Positions 23,038-30,662 of a stretch of DNA of 35,098 bases are shown here, one piece after another. This DNA comes from JBMNCQ01 sp049366715 (GTDB lineage: Bacteria; Bacillota; Peptococcia; Peptococcales; BICA1-8), in assembly GCA_049366715.1 (NCBI GenBank), contig JBMNCQ010000049.1, positions 1 to 35,098 on the forward strand, given 5' to 3'. A program made the translations under genes and the position numbers. Within the stretch, counting starts at the first letter, position 1. Each line of letters opens with the position of its first letter. Below the pieces are notes generated by a model. It was not told where the DNA came from, did not search any database, and saw nothing but the letters and a program-made list of their open reading frames with translations.

Positions 23038-23463
23038 CTAAATTTTTTTCTCAAATTTTAAAGATATTTCGCTAAAACCCAGTTTTTCATAAAATTGATG
23101 GGCCGCTTTCCGCCTTTTATTGCTGTTTAGCTGAATACTGTTGGAATTTCTCCGGCGGGCAATCTCTTCAACTTTTTCCATCAGTTTCCTGCCAATCCCT
23201 TTACCTCGCAAAGCTTCTCTTACGACCATACTCCCCACATAGAGAACAGGCTTTTCCCGATGCAAATAATATTTAATATTAAACCCGACCATGCCGACTA
23301 CCCGCCCTGCGTCATCAGCGATCAATAAATAATAATCGGGATTATCGATGTGATGCTTTAAAACAGGCATGATTCCTTCTTTAGTAATTTCATAGCCCAT
23401 ATCTAATGCTAACTCAACGACATCCTGCACATCTTCTAAAACAGCTTCCCTGATCACCATCAT
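23038..23463 (-). CDS. GNAT-family N-acetyltransferase
   Basis: 141 residues, a complete GNAT fold. The acetyl-CoA pyrophosphate loop is RGKGIGRKL in motif A after VGSMVVREAL, and motif B is near the C-terminus with AHQFYEKLGF. The substrate cannot be deduced. ATG start with GGGAGG eleven bases upstream. It is transcribed alone, away from the T-box region. Confidence 0.9.
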   Translation of the reverse strand: MMVIREAVLEDVQDVVELALDMGYEITKEGIMPVLKHHIDNPDYYLLIADDAGRVVGMVGFNIKYYLHREKPVLYVGSMVVREALRGKGIGRKLMEKVEEIARRRNSNSIQLNSNKRRKAAHQFYEKLGFSEISLKFEKKI

Positions 23464-23536
23464 CTTTATTCAGTCCTCCCATCTCATCTGTAAAAAAATT
23501 CTAATAGATATTGCCTGATAAAATTATTTTAACATG

Positions 23537-23565
23537 TTGACTGGGCTCTGCAATACCTTTATACT
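23537..23565 (+). promoter_or_regulatory. Promoter of T-box module 1
   Basis: TTGACT (23537-23542), 17 bases, TATACT (23560-23565). Transcription would start near 23572, just ahead of Stem I of the first T-box. Confidence 0.75.
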
Positions 23566-23582
23566 ACTATTAAATATTCGAA

Positions 23583-23852
23583 TAACTGTGAAAGAGAAAA
23601 GTAATCTTAAATTATGTTTGCAGAGAGCCGGGTCTGCTGGAAACCGGTAACAGCATTTAGGATGAAGTTCCCTCTGGAGTTGTCCACTGAAAAATCAGTA
23701 GGTGTGACCGGCAAGCTTCCACCGTTACCTGGAAGGGGATATTAAAGTATTTTATTGCTGCGTATCCTTAAGCAGGGTCTTGTGACCAACAAAGGTGGTA
23801 CCGCGGGTTAACCTCTCGTCCTTTAAATAGGATTGAGAGGTTTTTTATTTTT
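23583..23852 (+). promoter_or_regulatory. T-box riboswitch 1, specifier UUC (Phe)
   Basis: All T-box landmarks are present: lower Stem I helices (AACT/AGTT and AGAG/CTCT), AGTA of the specifier loop near 23600, AGAGAGCCGG and GCTGGAAACCGG of distal Stem I, the T-box core AAAGGTGGTACCGCGG at 23791-23806 and a terminator (AACCTCTC/GAGAGGTT, 23810-23842) with T tail. In the specifier loop GATGAA is followed by GTTCC; aligned with T-box 2 the codon is TTC at 23668-23670. Uncharged tRNA-Phe should stabilise the antiterminator. GTT (Val), one base earlier, is the less likely reading. The downstream target is the symporter at 24567, through T-box 2. Confidence 0.88.
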
Positions 23853-23858
23853 CCTTAG

Positions 23859-23906
23859 TAGGATGGCAGGATGGTATGGGCAGGACGGCAGGACGGGCAG
23901 GATGGT
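23859..23906 (+). repeat. G-rich CAGGAYGG tandem repeat
   Basis: About six imperfect copies of CAGGATGG/CAGGACGG lie directly after the first T-box terminator. The 12-mer ACGGCAGGACGG at 23885-23896 recurs exactly at 24490-24501, ahead of the symporter, and looser copies lie at 24330-24392. No gene or regulatory role is evident. Confidence 0.6.
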
Positions 23907-24007
23907 AATGATTATTGAGAGGAAGGTGCCGGTTTTTCATAACGATAACTAAATATAAGGATGGGATGAATTACCGCCCCTTTCTCTTGATAAATTTTTT
24001 TTACTGG

Positions 24008-24036
24008 TTGACTGCCTCACTAAATGCTGCTATATT
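24008..24036 (+). promoter_or_regulatory. Promoter of T-box module 2
   Basis: TTGACT (24008-24013), 17 bases, TATATT (24031-24036). It has the same -35 and spacing as promoter 1, consistent with duplication of the whole promoter-leader module. Confidence 0.75.
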
Positions 24037-24054
24037 ATTAAGTAATACTGTAAA

Positions 24055-24282
24055 TAGCCGTGAAGGAGAAAGTAGTTTTAGCTGGAGTCTACAGAGAGCC
24101 GGATACGCTGGGAACCGGTACAAAGGCTAAGATGAAATACACTCCGGAGTTGTTTCACTGAACATTTAGTAGGTGTAACCGGTTTCCTACCGTTAGCTGG
24201 GATATCAAGTGGGTCTTGTGACCAATTAAGGTGGTACCGCGGGTTAACCTCTCGTCCTTTACAAGGATTGAGAGGTTTTTAT
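24055..24282 (+). promoter_or_regulatory. T-box riboswitch 2, specifier UAC (Tyr)
   Basis: Lower Stem I pairs GTGAA/TTCAC and GGAG/CTCC. AGTA is near 24070, and AGAGAGCCGG with GCTGGGAACCGG in distal Stem I. The T-box core AAGGTGGTACCGCGGG is at 24228-24243, with a terminator at 24246-24277 and T tail. The specifier loop reads GATGAA-A-TAC-A, giving TAC (Tyr) at 24138-24140; reading one base earlier would give ATA, a codon T-boxes rarely use. Uncharged tRNA-Tyr should permit readthrough into the symporter gene. Confidence 0.9.
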
Positions 24283-24566
24283 ATTCCGGAAATGTCATAA
24301 CGTAAGATATTTATTCATATATTTAGACACGCAGGACAGAAGTATGGTTTTTGTAGAACGGCAGTACGGCAAATGAAGTATGGCAGGTGATTAATATGTA
24401 AAGCTTGACTCAACCTTCAGAGCAATTATTCCGGGTGGATACCGGCTTGTTGGCATAAATGATCGTTTATTAAATAAATATTGAGCAGCACGGCAGGACG
24501 GAGTCTATTTTTTATACTCATTTTTAGCTTTCTACACCTTTTTATGAAACTAAAGGAGGAATTATT
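24283..24566 (+). other. Leader between T-box 2 and the symporter
   Basis: 284 bases without a gene. It contains scattered ACGGCA/GGCAGGAC repeats (24330-24392 and 24490-24501) related to those after T-box 1, and ends in AAAGGAGG before the symporter ATG. No third T-box or terminator is seen. Confidence 0.5.
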
Positions 24567-25985
24567 ATGAATATTCCATTGATTATAGTGTTAGTCTATA
24601 TTGTCGTTTTATATCTGATTTCCTGGTATTCAACTAAGCTTTCCAAAAACGGGGGGATAATCGGTTATTTATTGGCGGGCCGGGGATTACCGGCAGGGGT
24701 AGTTGCCGCAATGCTGGCCGGTTTAGCCGTTGGCGGAGCATCTACCATCGGGGTAGCAGAAACTGCATACAGCGCCGGGATTTCCGCAGGCTGGTATAAT
24801 GCTGCCTGGGCTGCCGGAGCCCTTGCCGTAGGCCTTGTTGCCGCCGCCAAGTATCGTGCCCTGGAAGTAACTACCATTCCGGAACTTTTCGAACGTTATT
24901 TCGATACGTCTGGCAGAATCATTGCCGTCATAGGTCAGATTATCATTCAGATTGTAATTTCTTCTTTACAATACGTGGCAGGTGGTGCCATTTTGGCTGC
25001 CCTCCTTCCGAATATCTTTACTTTCAACACCGGAATGCTGACAAGCGCCATAGTATTTATCGGCATTACTTTAATCGGCGGCTACTGGGCTGCCGGCCTT
25101 TCAAATCTTATTAATGTTACTGTTATTTATATCGGTATCATAATTGGTGTCTTCCTCTGTATGGGCGATGTAGGCGGCTTTGCCAATCTCACAACCATGC
25201 TGCCGCCCGGAGACCAGTGGTTCTCCCCCTTTATGGGTGTGGGAATGGCTGTGGTTATTGCTAACTTTATGGTCATGATCACCCAGTGTTTTTCCACGCA
25301 AGCTGTTGTACAGATCTCCTTTGCAGCCAAGGATACGAAAACTGCCAAAAAGGGTTTTCTTTTGGGCGCTTTGATTATTTTTCCGATTGGTTTTTTAAGT
25401 GCTGTCCTCGGCATCATTGCCGCGGCAAAATTCCCCGGGATTACCCCTGCTCTGGCTTTACCGCAGACCATCATCTCTCTGAATCCCTGGGCAGCAGGTT
25501 TTGTCCTGGCCGGGTTATGGGCTGCCGATGTTTCCACCGCCGTAGCTCTGCTTTTAGGAAGTTCGACTTTGATTGTCGAAGATATTTGGAAAAGGTTTAT
25601 TCAACCGGATATCCCCCAGAAACAGCAGCTGCTTTTATCCCGTTCGGTTGTATTAATAATCAGCCTTTTAACATACTTCTTAGCTACGTCTGTTTTAGGA
25701 ATTATCAAAACTTTATTAATCGGCTTAACCCTTACAACTTCCTATACAGCGGTATTATTATTCTTATTATTTGCTCCTCAATACTGCCGCAGGGGCTCCG
25801 CCTTCTGGACTGTGTTAACAGGTATGATTTTCTTAGCCCTGTGGCAGTTCGTTCCGGCTATCAGAATCGTACCCCACCCCATTTTCTTAGCCTGGCCGGT
25901 GGCTCTGGTAACATTCCTGGTGGTCTATCTGATAGATTCCAGGCCCATCAAGAGTATGAAACAAGGAAATCCGGTGAGCATGTAA
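24567..25985 (+). CDS. Sodium/solute symporter (SSS family), T-box controlled
   Basis: 472 residues with about 12-13 membrane helices. SSS features include the N-terminal GYLLAGRGLP segment, GLAVGGASTIGVAETAYSAG (sodium-site region), the WYNAAWAAG stretch, TTIPELFERYF and the later GLWAADVSTAVALLLGSSTL. AAAGGAGG lies eight bases before ATG. The two upstream T-boxes with Phe and Tyr specifiers argue that it imports an aromatic amino acid or a precursor or peptide source of both; the SSS family itself covers many substrates (proline, pantothenate, sugars), so the fold alone does not decide. It is a single gene closed by a strong terminator. Confidence 0.88.
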   Translation: MNIPLIIVLVYIVVLYLISWYSTKLSKNGGIIGYLLAGRGLPAGVVAAMLAGLAVGGASTIGVAETAYSAGISAGWYNAAWAAGALAVGLVAAAKYRALEVTTIPELFERYFDTSGRIIAVIGQIIIQIVISSLQYVAGGAILAALLPNIFTFNTGMLTSAIVFIGITLIGGYWAAGLSNLINVTVIYIGIIIGVFLCMGDVGGFANLTTMLPPGDQWFSPFMGVGMAVVIANFMVMITQCFSTQAVVQISFAAKDTKTAKKGFLLGALIIFPIGFLSAVLGIIAAAKFPGITPALALPQTIISLNPWAAGFVLAGLWAADVSTAVALLLGSSTLIVEDIWKRFIQPDIPQKQQLLLSRSVVLIISLLTYFLATSVLGIIKTLLIGLTLTTSYTAVLLFLLFAPQYCRRGSAFWTVLTGMIFLALWQFVPAIRIVPHPIFLAWPVALVTFLVVYLIDSRPIKSMKQGNPVSM

Positions 25986-26077
25986 AAATAAAAGCCACCC
26001 CCTTAATTAACTTGGGAAACAGTAGGTATCCGTGGTTTTTAAATACAAAACCACTCCTATATTTTTCCCTTAAGCCC

Positions 26078-26110
26078 AAGAAAGGCACCTGTACAGGTGC
26101 CTTTCTTTTA
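26078..26110. terminator. Palindromic bidirectional terminator
   Basis: AAGAAAGGCACCTGT (26078-26092) is followed at once by its exact complement to 26107, with T-rich sequence on both sides. It separates the symporter from the convergent membrane protein gene. Confidence 0.85.
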
Positions 26111-27043
26111 TCATTTTATTTCCAAAGTTTTTATGAAACTTAAATGGCCCAAATTAGCAAACTCGTAAAAGGGTACCTCTATTATCAAAGGTTCTTCGGA
26201 AATCACTCCATACCCTAAGCGCTGCAACTCCTCTTTGGCAGAAGATTTATCATTTCTGATCTGCAGTTCAATATTCACAAGCTGCTCCTTATCTCCTTTA
26301 AGCAAAATATCTTTGATTCTCCGGTTTGTTTCATCACCATACAAACCATCCATTTCCGGAAAGGTTAGACCTGCGACTTGATAATGCTCCTCATCCCAGA
26401 TAAATCCGTTGCCGTCGGCAGCTAAATTATATCTGAAATCAACATATCCTTTTTTAAATATCAAACCCAGGGCTCCGCCTTTTCTTTTGACTCCCACATA
26501 TCTTACATCAATAAAGCGAATCTCCTGAAACTCCCCCTGTTTACGAACTGCTGTCAGTCCCCGGATTTTCGCTGCGGCATCCTCAAGGGTAATTTGGTCC
26601 AGGAGCCTACCGTTTTTATAAACCTCCAGCTTACCGGATATTTCTCCCGGGGGAACAGAGATATTTTCATAATTACGGGCAACTATGGTATAACCGCCGT
26701 TCCTTACCGCCCGGTCGGCAGAATCAAGGGATACATCAGCTTGCAGGTATCCGTAATAATTTTCTTGTAAATTAGTCTCGATCTTATCCAGAGGCAGGTA
26801 TTTTTGAGCTAAGACTAATAACAGCAAAACAAAACAGATATTAAGACCTACATATTTAAACTTTCTATCCCGCCCGAAAGCCAATTCCGCAGCGATAGTA
26901 AATCCTGCCGCAGCCAGCATAAACAATGGATAAACGATAATCCAGCCCATCATATACTCATCATAAACGTATAACCAGGCCAGCAGATTTAAGATAAATA
27001 AAACGGGGATCGTAACCCATCGGGAAAACTTCGGGACTTTCAT
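26111..27043 (-). CDS. Hypothetical membrane-anchored protein with extracytoplasmic domain
   Basis: 310 residues from the ATG at 27043 (GAGGTG upstream); an open frame with a GTG at 27073 lacks a ribosome-binding site. The first ~90 residues contain three hydrophobic helices (VTIPVLFILNLLAWLYV, WIIVYPLFMLAAAGFTIAA, VGLNICFVLLLLVLA). The remaining ~220 residues are soluble and beta-rich, beginning LPLDKIETNLQENYYGYLQ, and probably face outward. The family is not recognised and no catalytic motif is evident. It ends in the shared terminator with the symporter and is divergent from the gene at 27265. Confidence 0.7.
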   Translation of the reverse strand: MKVPKFSRWVTIPVLFILNLLAWLYVYDEYMMGWIIVYPLFMLAAAGFTIAAELAFGRDRKFKYVGLNICFVLLLLVLAQKYLPLDKIETNLQENYYGYLQADVSLDSADRAVRNGGYTIVARNYENISVPPGEISGKLEVYKNGRLLDQITLEDAAAKIRGLTAVRKQGEFQEIRFIDVRYVGVKRKGGALGLIFKKGYVDFRYNLAADGNGFIWDEEHYQVAGLTFPEMDGLYGDETNRRIKDILLKGDKEQLVNIELQIRNDKSSAKEELQRLGYGVISEEPLIIEVPFYEFANLGHLSFIKTLEIK

Positions 27044-27149
27044 CTCCAGACAACACCTCTTTTCATAATCCACAAATGTATTATAGCATAAACAAAAAAT
27101 CGCTCACTCGGCAAACAGAGCAAAATGTTTCTGTTGCAAAAGCTCCTGT

Positions 27150-27177
27150 TTGTTATCCGTTACTTGTATGGTACAAT
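27150..27177 (+). promoter_or_regulatory. Possible promoter of the gene at 27265
   Basis: TTGTTA (27150-27155), 16 bases, TACAAT (27172-27177). The hexamers are acceptable but the leader to the start codon would be about 80 bases; another TATAAA lies nearer the gene. Confidence 0.4.
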
Positions 27178-27264
27178 GAAAAAAATAGGCCCCGCAAGCT
27201 TAGGATTCATTTGGTATAAAATAATCTCCCGGGAATAAAATCTTTGTATCTAGGAGGGTCAAGC

Positions 27265-27633
27265 TTGTCGATCAAACTCTATACCGACAGGATTCCTGAA
27301 AATATTCTTCAGGAGCTAAAAAACCTGAATATTGTTGCAAATAAAGATAAAGTATGCGCACTTTACGTTAATACATTTTTAGGGAAAATCAGAGATGCCG
27401 CCGTATTGACGCCGGATAAGCTGATTCATTGGCAGACTAAAATTTCCAATAATAAAGTTACCGTTAGTTTTAAAAAAGTCAAGGATATTACATATGAAGA
27501 GAAAGGCTTATACGGAACTATTGTTTATCATCTTTCCGCCGGAAAAAACTTTACGTTAAAATTAAACCGCCAGGACAGCGCAAAATTCATGGATTTATCC
27601 GGTAAGCTCTGGCGTGAAAATAAAGATCAATAA
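27265..27633 (+). CDS. Hypothetical protein, possible PH-like fold
   Basis: 122 residues from the TTG at 27265, which has AGGAGGG six bases upstream; the open frame reaches 27244 but without a matching site. No signal or membrane segment. The pattern AAVLTPDKLIHW, then alternating strands (KVTVSFKKVKDITYE, TIVYHLSAGKNFTLKL) and a final helix (DSAKFMDLSGKLW) resembles bacterial pleckstrin-homology-like domains. This is a structural guess from residue patterns only. Single gene. Confidence 0.65.
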   Translation: MSIKLYTDRIPENILQELKNLNIVANKDKVCALYVNTFLGKIRDAAVLTPDKLIHWQTKISNNKVTVSFKKVKDITYEEKGLYGTIVYHLSAGKNFTLKLNRQDSAKFMDLSGKLWRENKDQ

Positions 27634-27758
27634 AATTAGAATTGTCAGCCCCGCTACTGTTTTGCCTATTTGCCCGGAGGACTAACCTTAATTCCATTGA
27701 GTAAATTCACGATTTACTTCTCCTAAAATAAATCATACTCCGCTTCTCACCGGCGGAT

Positions 27759-28571
27759 TTAATCTATCCTGTAAATCAATAACCGCTGGGCCTTTTTAAT
27801 AAAAGGCAGGAAGTTAAGTATTTTAAAGATTATTCTGCTGCTGAAATCCAGGTTAGCCAGTTCTTCATTGGCGGTAAAATATTTTTCGGCAAGAAACTTA
27901 ATCCCTATTCCCCATTTTGTAAGTTCCTCCGGATCATCAATACCCCAGCGGATCGTTGCACCGGTTTCTTTTATAGAGGGATGGCTGCCTGCTTTTCCGG
28001 CTGTATATACACTAAAGGCATCAAAAATCAAGGTATAACTGCCCAGCCTGGCTTTAAGATTGGTAAGCAAATCCTTGATATCTCCCGGCGAAAGATACAT
28101 AAATAATCCTTCGGCAATAACTATGTTTTGTGTTTTGCCGGCAGGTATTTTGGTAAGCCATTCCGCTTCCGTTACGGAAGCGGCCAGGAGATGATACTTG
28201 ACATTTTCCCTGAAAAAAAGTCTTTTAAGGTCGATTACTTCTTTAAAATCTATATCAAACCACTCCACATCACAATTACCGATCCTCTGATACCTGCTGT
28301 CCAGGCCGCAGCCTAAATGTAAGGCAAGGCTCCCGGTGTTCAGCGCCAGGAACTCCCCGGTAAAATTATCAATAAGCTTGGCCCGGAGACACATCAGAAG
28401 GTTCGTCTTGCCCGGAATATTTAAAGCGGAGAAATCATAATCAATTTCCTTTATCATTTCCACAGCTTTCGTATCAATAATTAAAGGAGACCCTTTTTGC
28501 GTCTCTTTCGCTTTACCATAAAGGGGAATGAGTAAAGTCTCTTTTTCCCGGGTCAAATGAATTTTCTGCAT
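27759..28571 (-). CDS. Leucine-carboxyl-methyltransferase-like SAM methyltransferase
   Basis: 270 residues of the LCM/PPM1 (TcmP-like) family of class I methyltransferases. The SAM-binding motif is LHLGCGLDSRYQRI, followed by the acidic loop WFDIDFKEVIDLKR that binds ribose, and the family-typical IAEGLFMYLSPGDIKDLL. Bacterial members methylate carboxyl or hydroxyl groups of small molecules or natural products; no biosynthetic genes adjoin, so the substrate is open. ATG with GGAAGGGG eight bases upstream. A separate unit from the PPC-domain gene to its right; a hairpin lies between them. Confidence 0.87.
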   Translation of the reverse strand: MQKIHLTREKETLLIPLYGKAKETQKGSPLIIDTKAVEMIKEIDYDFSALNIPGKTNLLMCLRAKLIDNFTGEFLALNTGSLALHLGCGLDSRYQRIGNCDVEWFDIDFKEVIDLKRLFFRENVKYHLLAASVTEAEWLTKIPAGKTQNIVIAEGLFMYLSPGDIKDLLTNLKARLGSYTLIFDAFSVYTAGKAGSHPSIKETGATIRWGIDDPEELTKWGIGIKFLAEKYFTANEELANLDFSSRIIFKILNFLPFIKKAQRLLIYRID

Positions 28572-28593
28572 GTAATTTCCCCTTCCTCTTCTT

Positions 28594-28640
28594 AATTACC
28601 TTACCAGGCTTTTATCTTATAATTGCCCGGTAAGGTAATT
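28594..28640. repeat. Inverted repeat between two minus-strand genes
   Basis: AATTACCTTACCAGGC (28594-28609) pairs with GCCCGGTAAGGTAATT (28625-28640) with one A/C mismatch on the plus strand (a G:U pair on the minus-strand RNA). It is placed where the PPC-domain gene should end, but no T run follows, so it is not a standard terminator. Confidence 0.5.
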
Positions 28641-28646
28641 TAATAT

Positions 28647-29090
28647 TTATACTTCCAGTAACTCAAAGCCGCTTTGCTCATCTGTTTTTCTCCGGGCTGA
28701 AGTGTTCACCAGCTCACAAACCACCACTTCCCCCATGACCCAGATCTCGATGCCTTCTCTGGTGCAGCCGGTAATTGATTTTTCTTCCCTGCCGAAAGAA
28801 GCATGCAGGTGGAGCTTGGGCAAGTCTTCCTGATTCAAAAATAATGTCCCATAGCCAACAGCTTCACTAACACCGGGTAAAACTGCCGTCATGGTAACAG
28901 GCTGGGCCGCCGGACCGTCTTCCGGACCTACTACAACTTTACTGCCCTTTTGGGCACCACCGAGGAAATATACCAGGGCTGCTTTAATGCCCTGCTCCCG
29001 GGCAAAATCTTCAATTGTACCCGGAACCGTATCACCGTGATCAAGACGTAAAACAAAAATACGTCCCAAGTTTGCTTCCGTATACTTCAT
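28647..29090 (-). CDS. PPC/DUF296-domain protein
   Basis: 147 residues, essentially one PPC (plants and prokaryotes conserved) domain. Signatures: VLRLDHGDTVPGTIEDFA, ALVYFLGGAQKGSKV, and LHLHASFGREEKSITGCTREG with the histidines that form the trimer's putative metal site. Plant homologues carry AT-hooks and bind DNA; the bacterial stand-alone form has no AT-hook and its function is unknown. ATG with AAGGAG upstream. A short cysteine-containing C-terminal extension follows the domain. Confidence 0.85.
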   Translation of the reverse strand: MKYTEANLGRIFVLRLDHGDTVPGTIEDFAREQGIKAALVYFLGGAQKGSKVVVGPEDGPAAQPVTMTAVLPGVSEAVGYGTLFLNQEDLPKLHLHASFGREEKSITGCTREGIEIWVMGEVVVCELVNTSARRKTDEQSGFELLEV

Positions 29091-29158
29091 ATTCTCCTTC
29101 TCCTTTACAACTGCGTAGTATAGAAATATATTTTTAACCTAATTTCCTTAACTGACAG

Positions 29159-29338
29159 CTACATTTTCAAAACATTCACAACATCTATAAAAAGACCCGC
29201 AGTCAAGATTACAAGTCCGGCACAGACAATGATTAACCACTTTTTCAGTCTTTTACTTGCATTCACCGCTTTATCAATTTTATCGGAACAAAGTGCTACA
29301 ATAATTCCCAGGATTAGAAACACCCAAGATATTTTCAT
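29159..29338 (-). CDS. Small two-helix membrane protein, 59 aa
   Basis: An ATG at 29336-29338, eight bases after AAGGTGA, opens 59 codons to TAG at 29159. Residues 4-17 (SWVFLILGIIVALC) and 37-54 (IIVCAGLVILTAGLFIDV) are hydrophobic, joined by a basic loop with KIDKAV and ASKRLKKW. Its ribosome-binding site spans the stop of the gene at 29345-29617, so the two are cotranscribed. The family is not recognised. The gene is too short for routine ORF thresholds. Confidence 0.65.
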   Translation of the reverse strand: MKISWVFLILGIIVALCSDKIDKAVNASKRLKKWLIIVCAGLVILTAGLFIDVVNVLKM

Positions 29339-29344
29339 GTTACG

Positions 29345-29617
29345 TCACCTTTTGTACGGATTATACTCATAGATAACCAACTCTCCCGCTAAAAATAAAT
29401 TTACCGGCATATTGTTATCCTGCCATTTTGAAAGGGCTGCATCAATGCCTTTAATTACAATATCTAAAAGAAACGCGCAGGCTAAATAATCAAACAGGTC
29501 AGGTGACAATTTGCCAGTCAGATTGGAGAAAAAATAATCCCTATTTTTTCTCTTATTGAAGGAGGTTACAAACGCCCTTAAATACCCTGCAGCATTTATG
29601 ATCACATTTAAATCCAT
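29345..29617 (-). CDS. Hypothetical protein, 90 aa
   Basis: 90 residues, no recognised family. A basic segment (TSFNKRKNRDYFF) is followed by a mildly hydrophobic helix (LFDYLACAFLLDIVIKGIDAAL) and a short beta-like end (VNLFLAGELVIYEYNPYKR). No clear ribosome-binding site precedes the ATG. The tight coupling to the small membrane protein gene downstream (6 bases between stop and start) supports it being translated. It lies about 115 bases after the original end of the nuclease-like gene now split by the IS21 element. Confidence 0.55.
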   Translation of the reverse strand: MDLNVIINAAGYLRAFVTSFNKRKNRDYFFSNLTGKLSPDLFDYLACAFLLDIVIKGIDAALSKWQDNNMPVNLFLAGELVIYEYNPYKR

Positions 29618-29733
29618 TTATTTTCAACAAAATTTATAAAGCCGAAGCAGTTTTACGCTTACGTAAATCCAATATGGATATATTTATATACAGTTGTATT
29701 GAATCAGTGTAGACATGATTTCTAATAAACTGC

Positions 29734-29762
29734 TTAGTTTTTGGCTATTCTCGTTAATTCAG
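29734..29762 (-). pseudogene. Severed 3' end of the RecB-like nuclease gene
   Basis: Reading leftward from the IS boundary, CTGAATTAACGAG continues as codons for ELTRIAKN and a TAA at 29734-29736. Joined to the nuclease gene at the shared CTGA, this gives ...FEKTELTRIAKN-stop without a frame break. It is the original C-terminus, separated by the insertion, and includes the left copy of the target duplication (29759-29762). Confidence 0.7.
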
Positions 29763-29869
29763 ACCGGCGTTCTTATGCCATCCGGCCAATTATTCCCGAA
29801 ATATCCGGACACCGTTCCTGCGGTATCCGGCCAACATTTTATCTTATCCGGCCAAGGGCCGGCACCTCA
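29763..29869. repeat. Left IS21 end with four transposase-site repeats
   Basis: ATCCGGCCA-type 9-mers start at 29780, 29803 (with one change, ATCCGGACA), 29825 and 29846, spaced 23, 22 and 21 bases, about two helical turns. TTCTT precedes the outermost. Multiple internal repeats at both ends are a known IS21 feature and bind the transposase. Confidence 0.8.
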
Positions 29870-29889
29870 TGCATGGAGTTTAACATAGA

Positions 29890-30648
29890 TTATTCTATTA
29901 CGCTACCACCTCCTTCATTTTGGGGAGTGTGTGGTCTTAAGCTTGGGCCCTTGAGTTCTATTCTGTAGGCATTGTTGACCACTCTGTCCAAGACAGCATC
30001 AGCAATCGTGGCATCTTCAAACACACCATGCCATTTTGCCACTGGCAGTTGAGCAGAGATTGCGATGGATTTTCTGCCATGGCGATCATCAATAACTTCC
30101 AAAAGATCTCGGCAAGCACCGGGATCAAGGGGTGCCATGCCGAAGTCATCCAAGATTAGTAAATCAGGTTTTTTCAGATCATTGAGCAATCTGTTGTAGG
30201 AACCATCTCCTCGGCCAATCGTCAAATCAGTCAGTAATCTGTTTACCCTGTAAGAGCGAACCTTTAAGCTTTTTCTACAGGCAGCATTACCGAAGGCACT
30301 AACCAGATAGGTCTTGCCGGTGCCGGTAGCCCCTGTGATTATGAAATTTTTACCTTCTTTAATCCAGCTACAATCAGCTAGTCGGGCGATGGTTATTTTA
30401 TCCAGATTTCTTCTAGGATCAAAGTTAATATTCTCAAGATTAGCAGAGGGTTCTCGCAGGTTTGCTTCCCGCAGGAATCTCTGTAAACGGTTGTTAGCCT
30501 TGGCCAGCCATTCAACGTCTACAATCATGGCAAGACGCTCATCAAAGGAAAGAGCTGCATTTACAGATAGTTCGATCTGCCGCCGGTATTCCTGCTCCAT
30601 AGCCCGCAGTTTCATACCGTTAAGCTTATCTAGAGTTTGGTTCATCAT
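29890..30648 (-). CDS. istB: IS21 helper ATPase IstB
   Basis: 252 residues. An N-terminal helical region with NQTLDKLNGMKLRAMEQEY is followed by an AAA+ ATPase domain (about 95-250) with Walker A GATGTGKT and Walker B LLILDDFG. The closing SAQLPVAKWHGVF and DRVVNNAYRIEL segments are typical of IstB. It is an ATP-dependent target-selection and regulator partner of IstA. It starts at an ATG 15 bases past the end of istA, with GGAGG in the gap. Intact. Confidence 0.95.
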   Translation of the reverse strand: MMNQTLDKLNGMKLRAMEQEYRRQIELSVNAALSFDERLAMIVDVEWLAKANNRLQRFLREANLREPSANLENINFDPRRNLDKITIARLADCSWIKEGKNFIITGATGTGKTYLVSAFGNAACRKSLKVRSYRVNRLLTDLTIGRGDGSYNRLLNDLKKPDLLILDDFGMAPLDPGACRDLLEVIDDRHGRKSIAISAQLPVAKWHGVFEDATIADAVLDRVVNNAYRIELKGPSLRPHTPQNEGGGSVIE

Positions 30649-30662
30649 TGCTCATCCGCCTC

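Noticed and set aside
25286..26143. 285-codon plus-strand frame inside the symporter gene
   Set aside because: A shadow frame of the SSS transporter; the symporter frame has 12-13 clear membrane helices and the ribosome-binding site.
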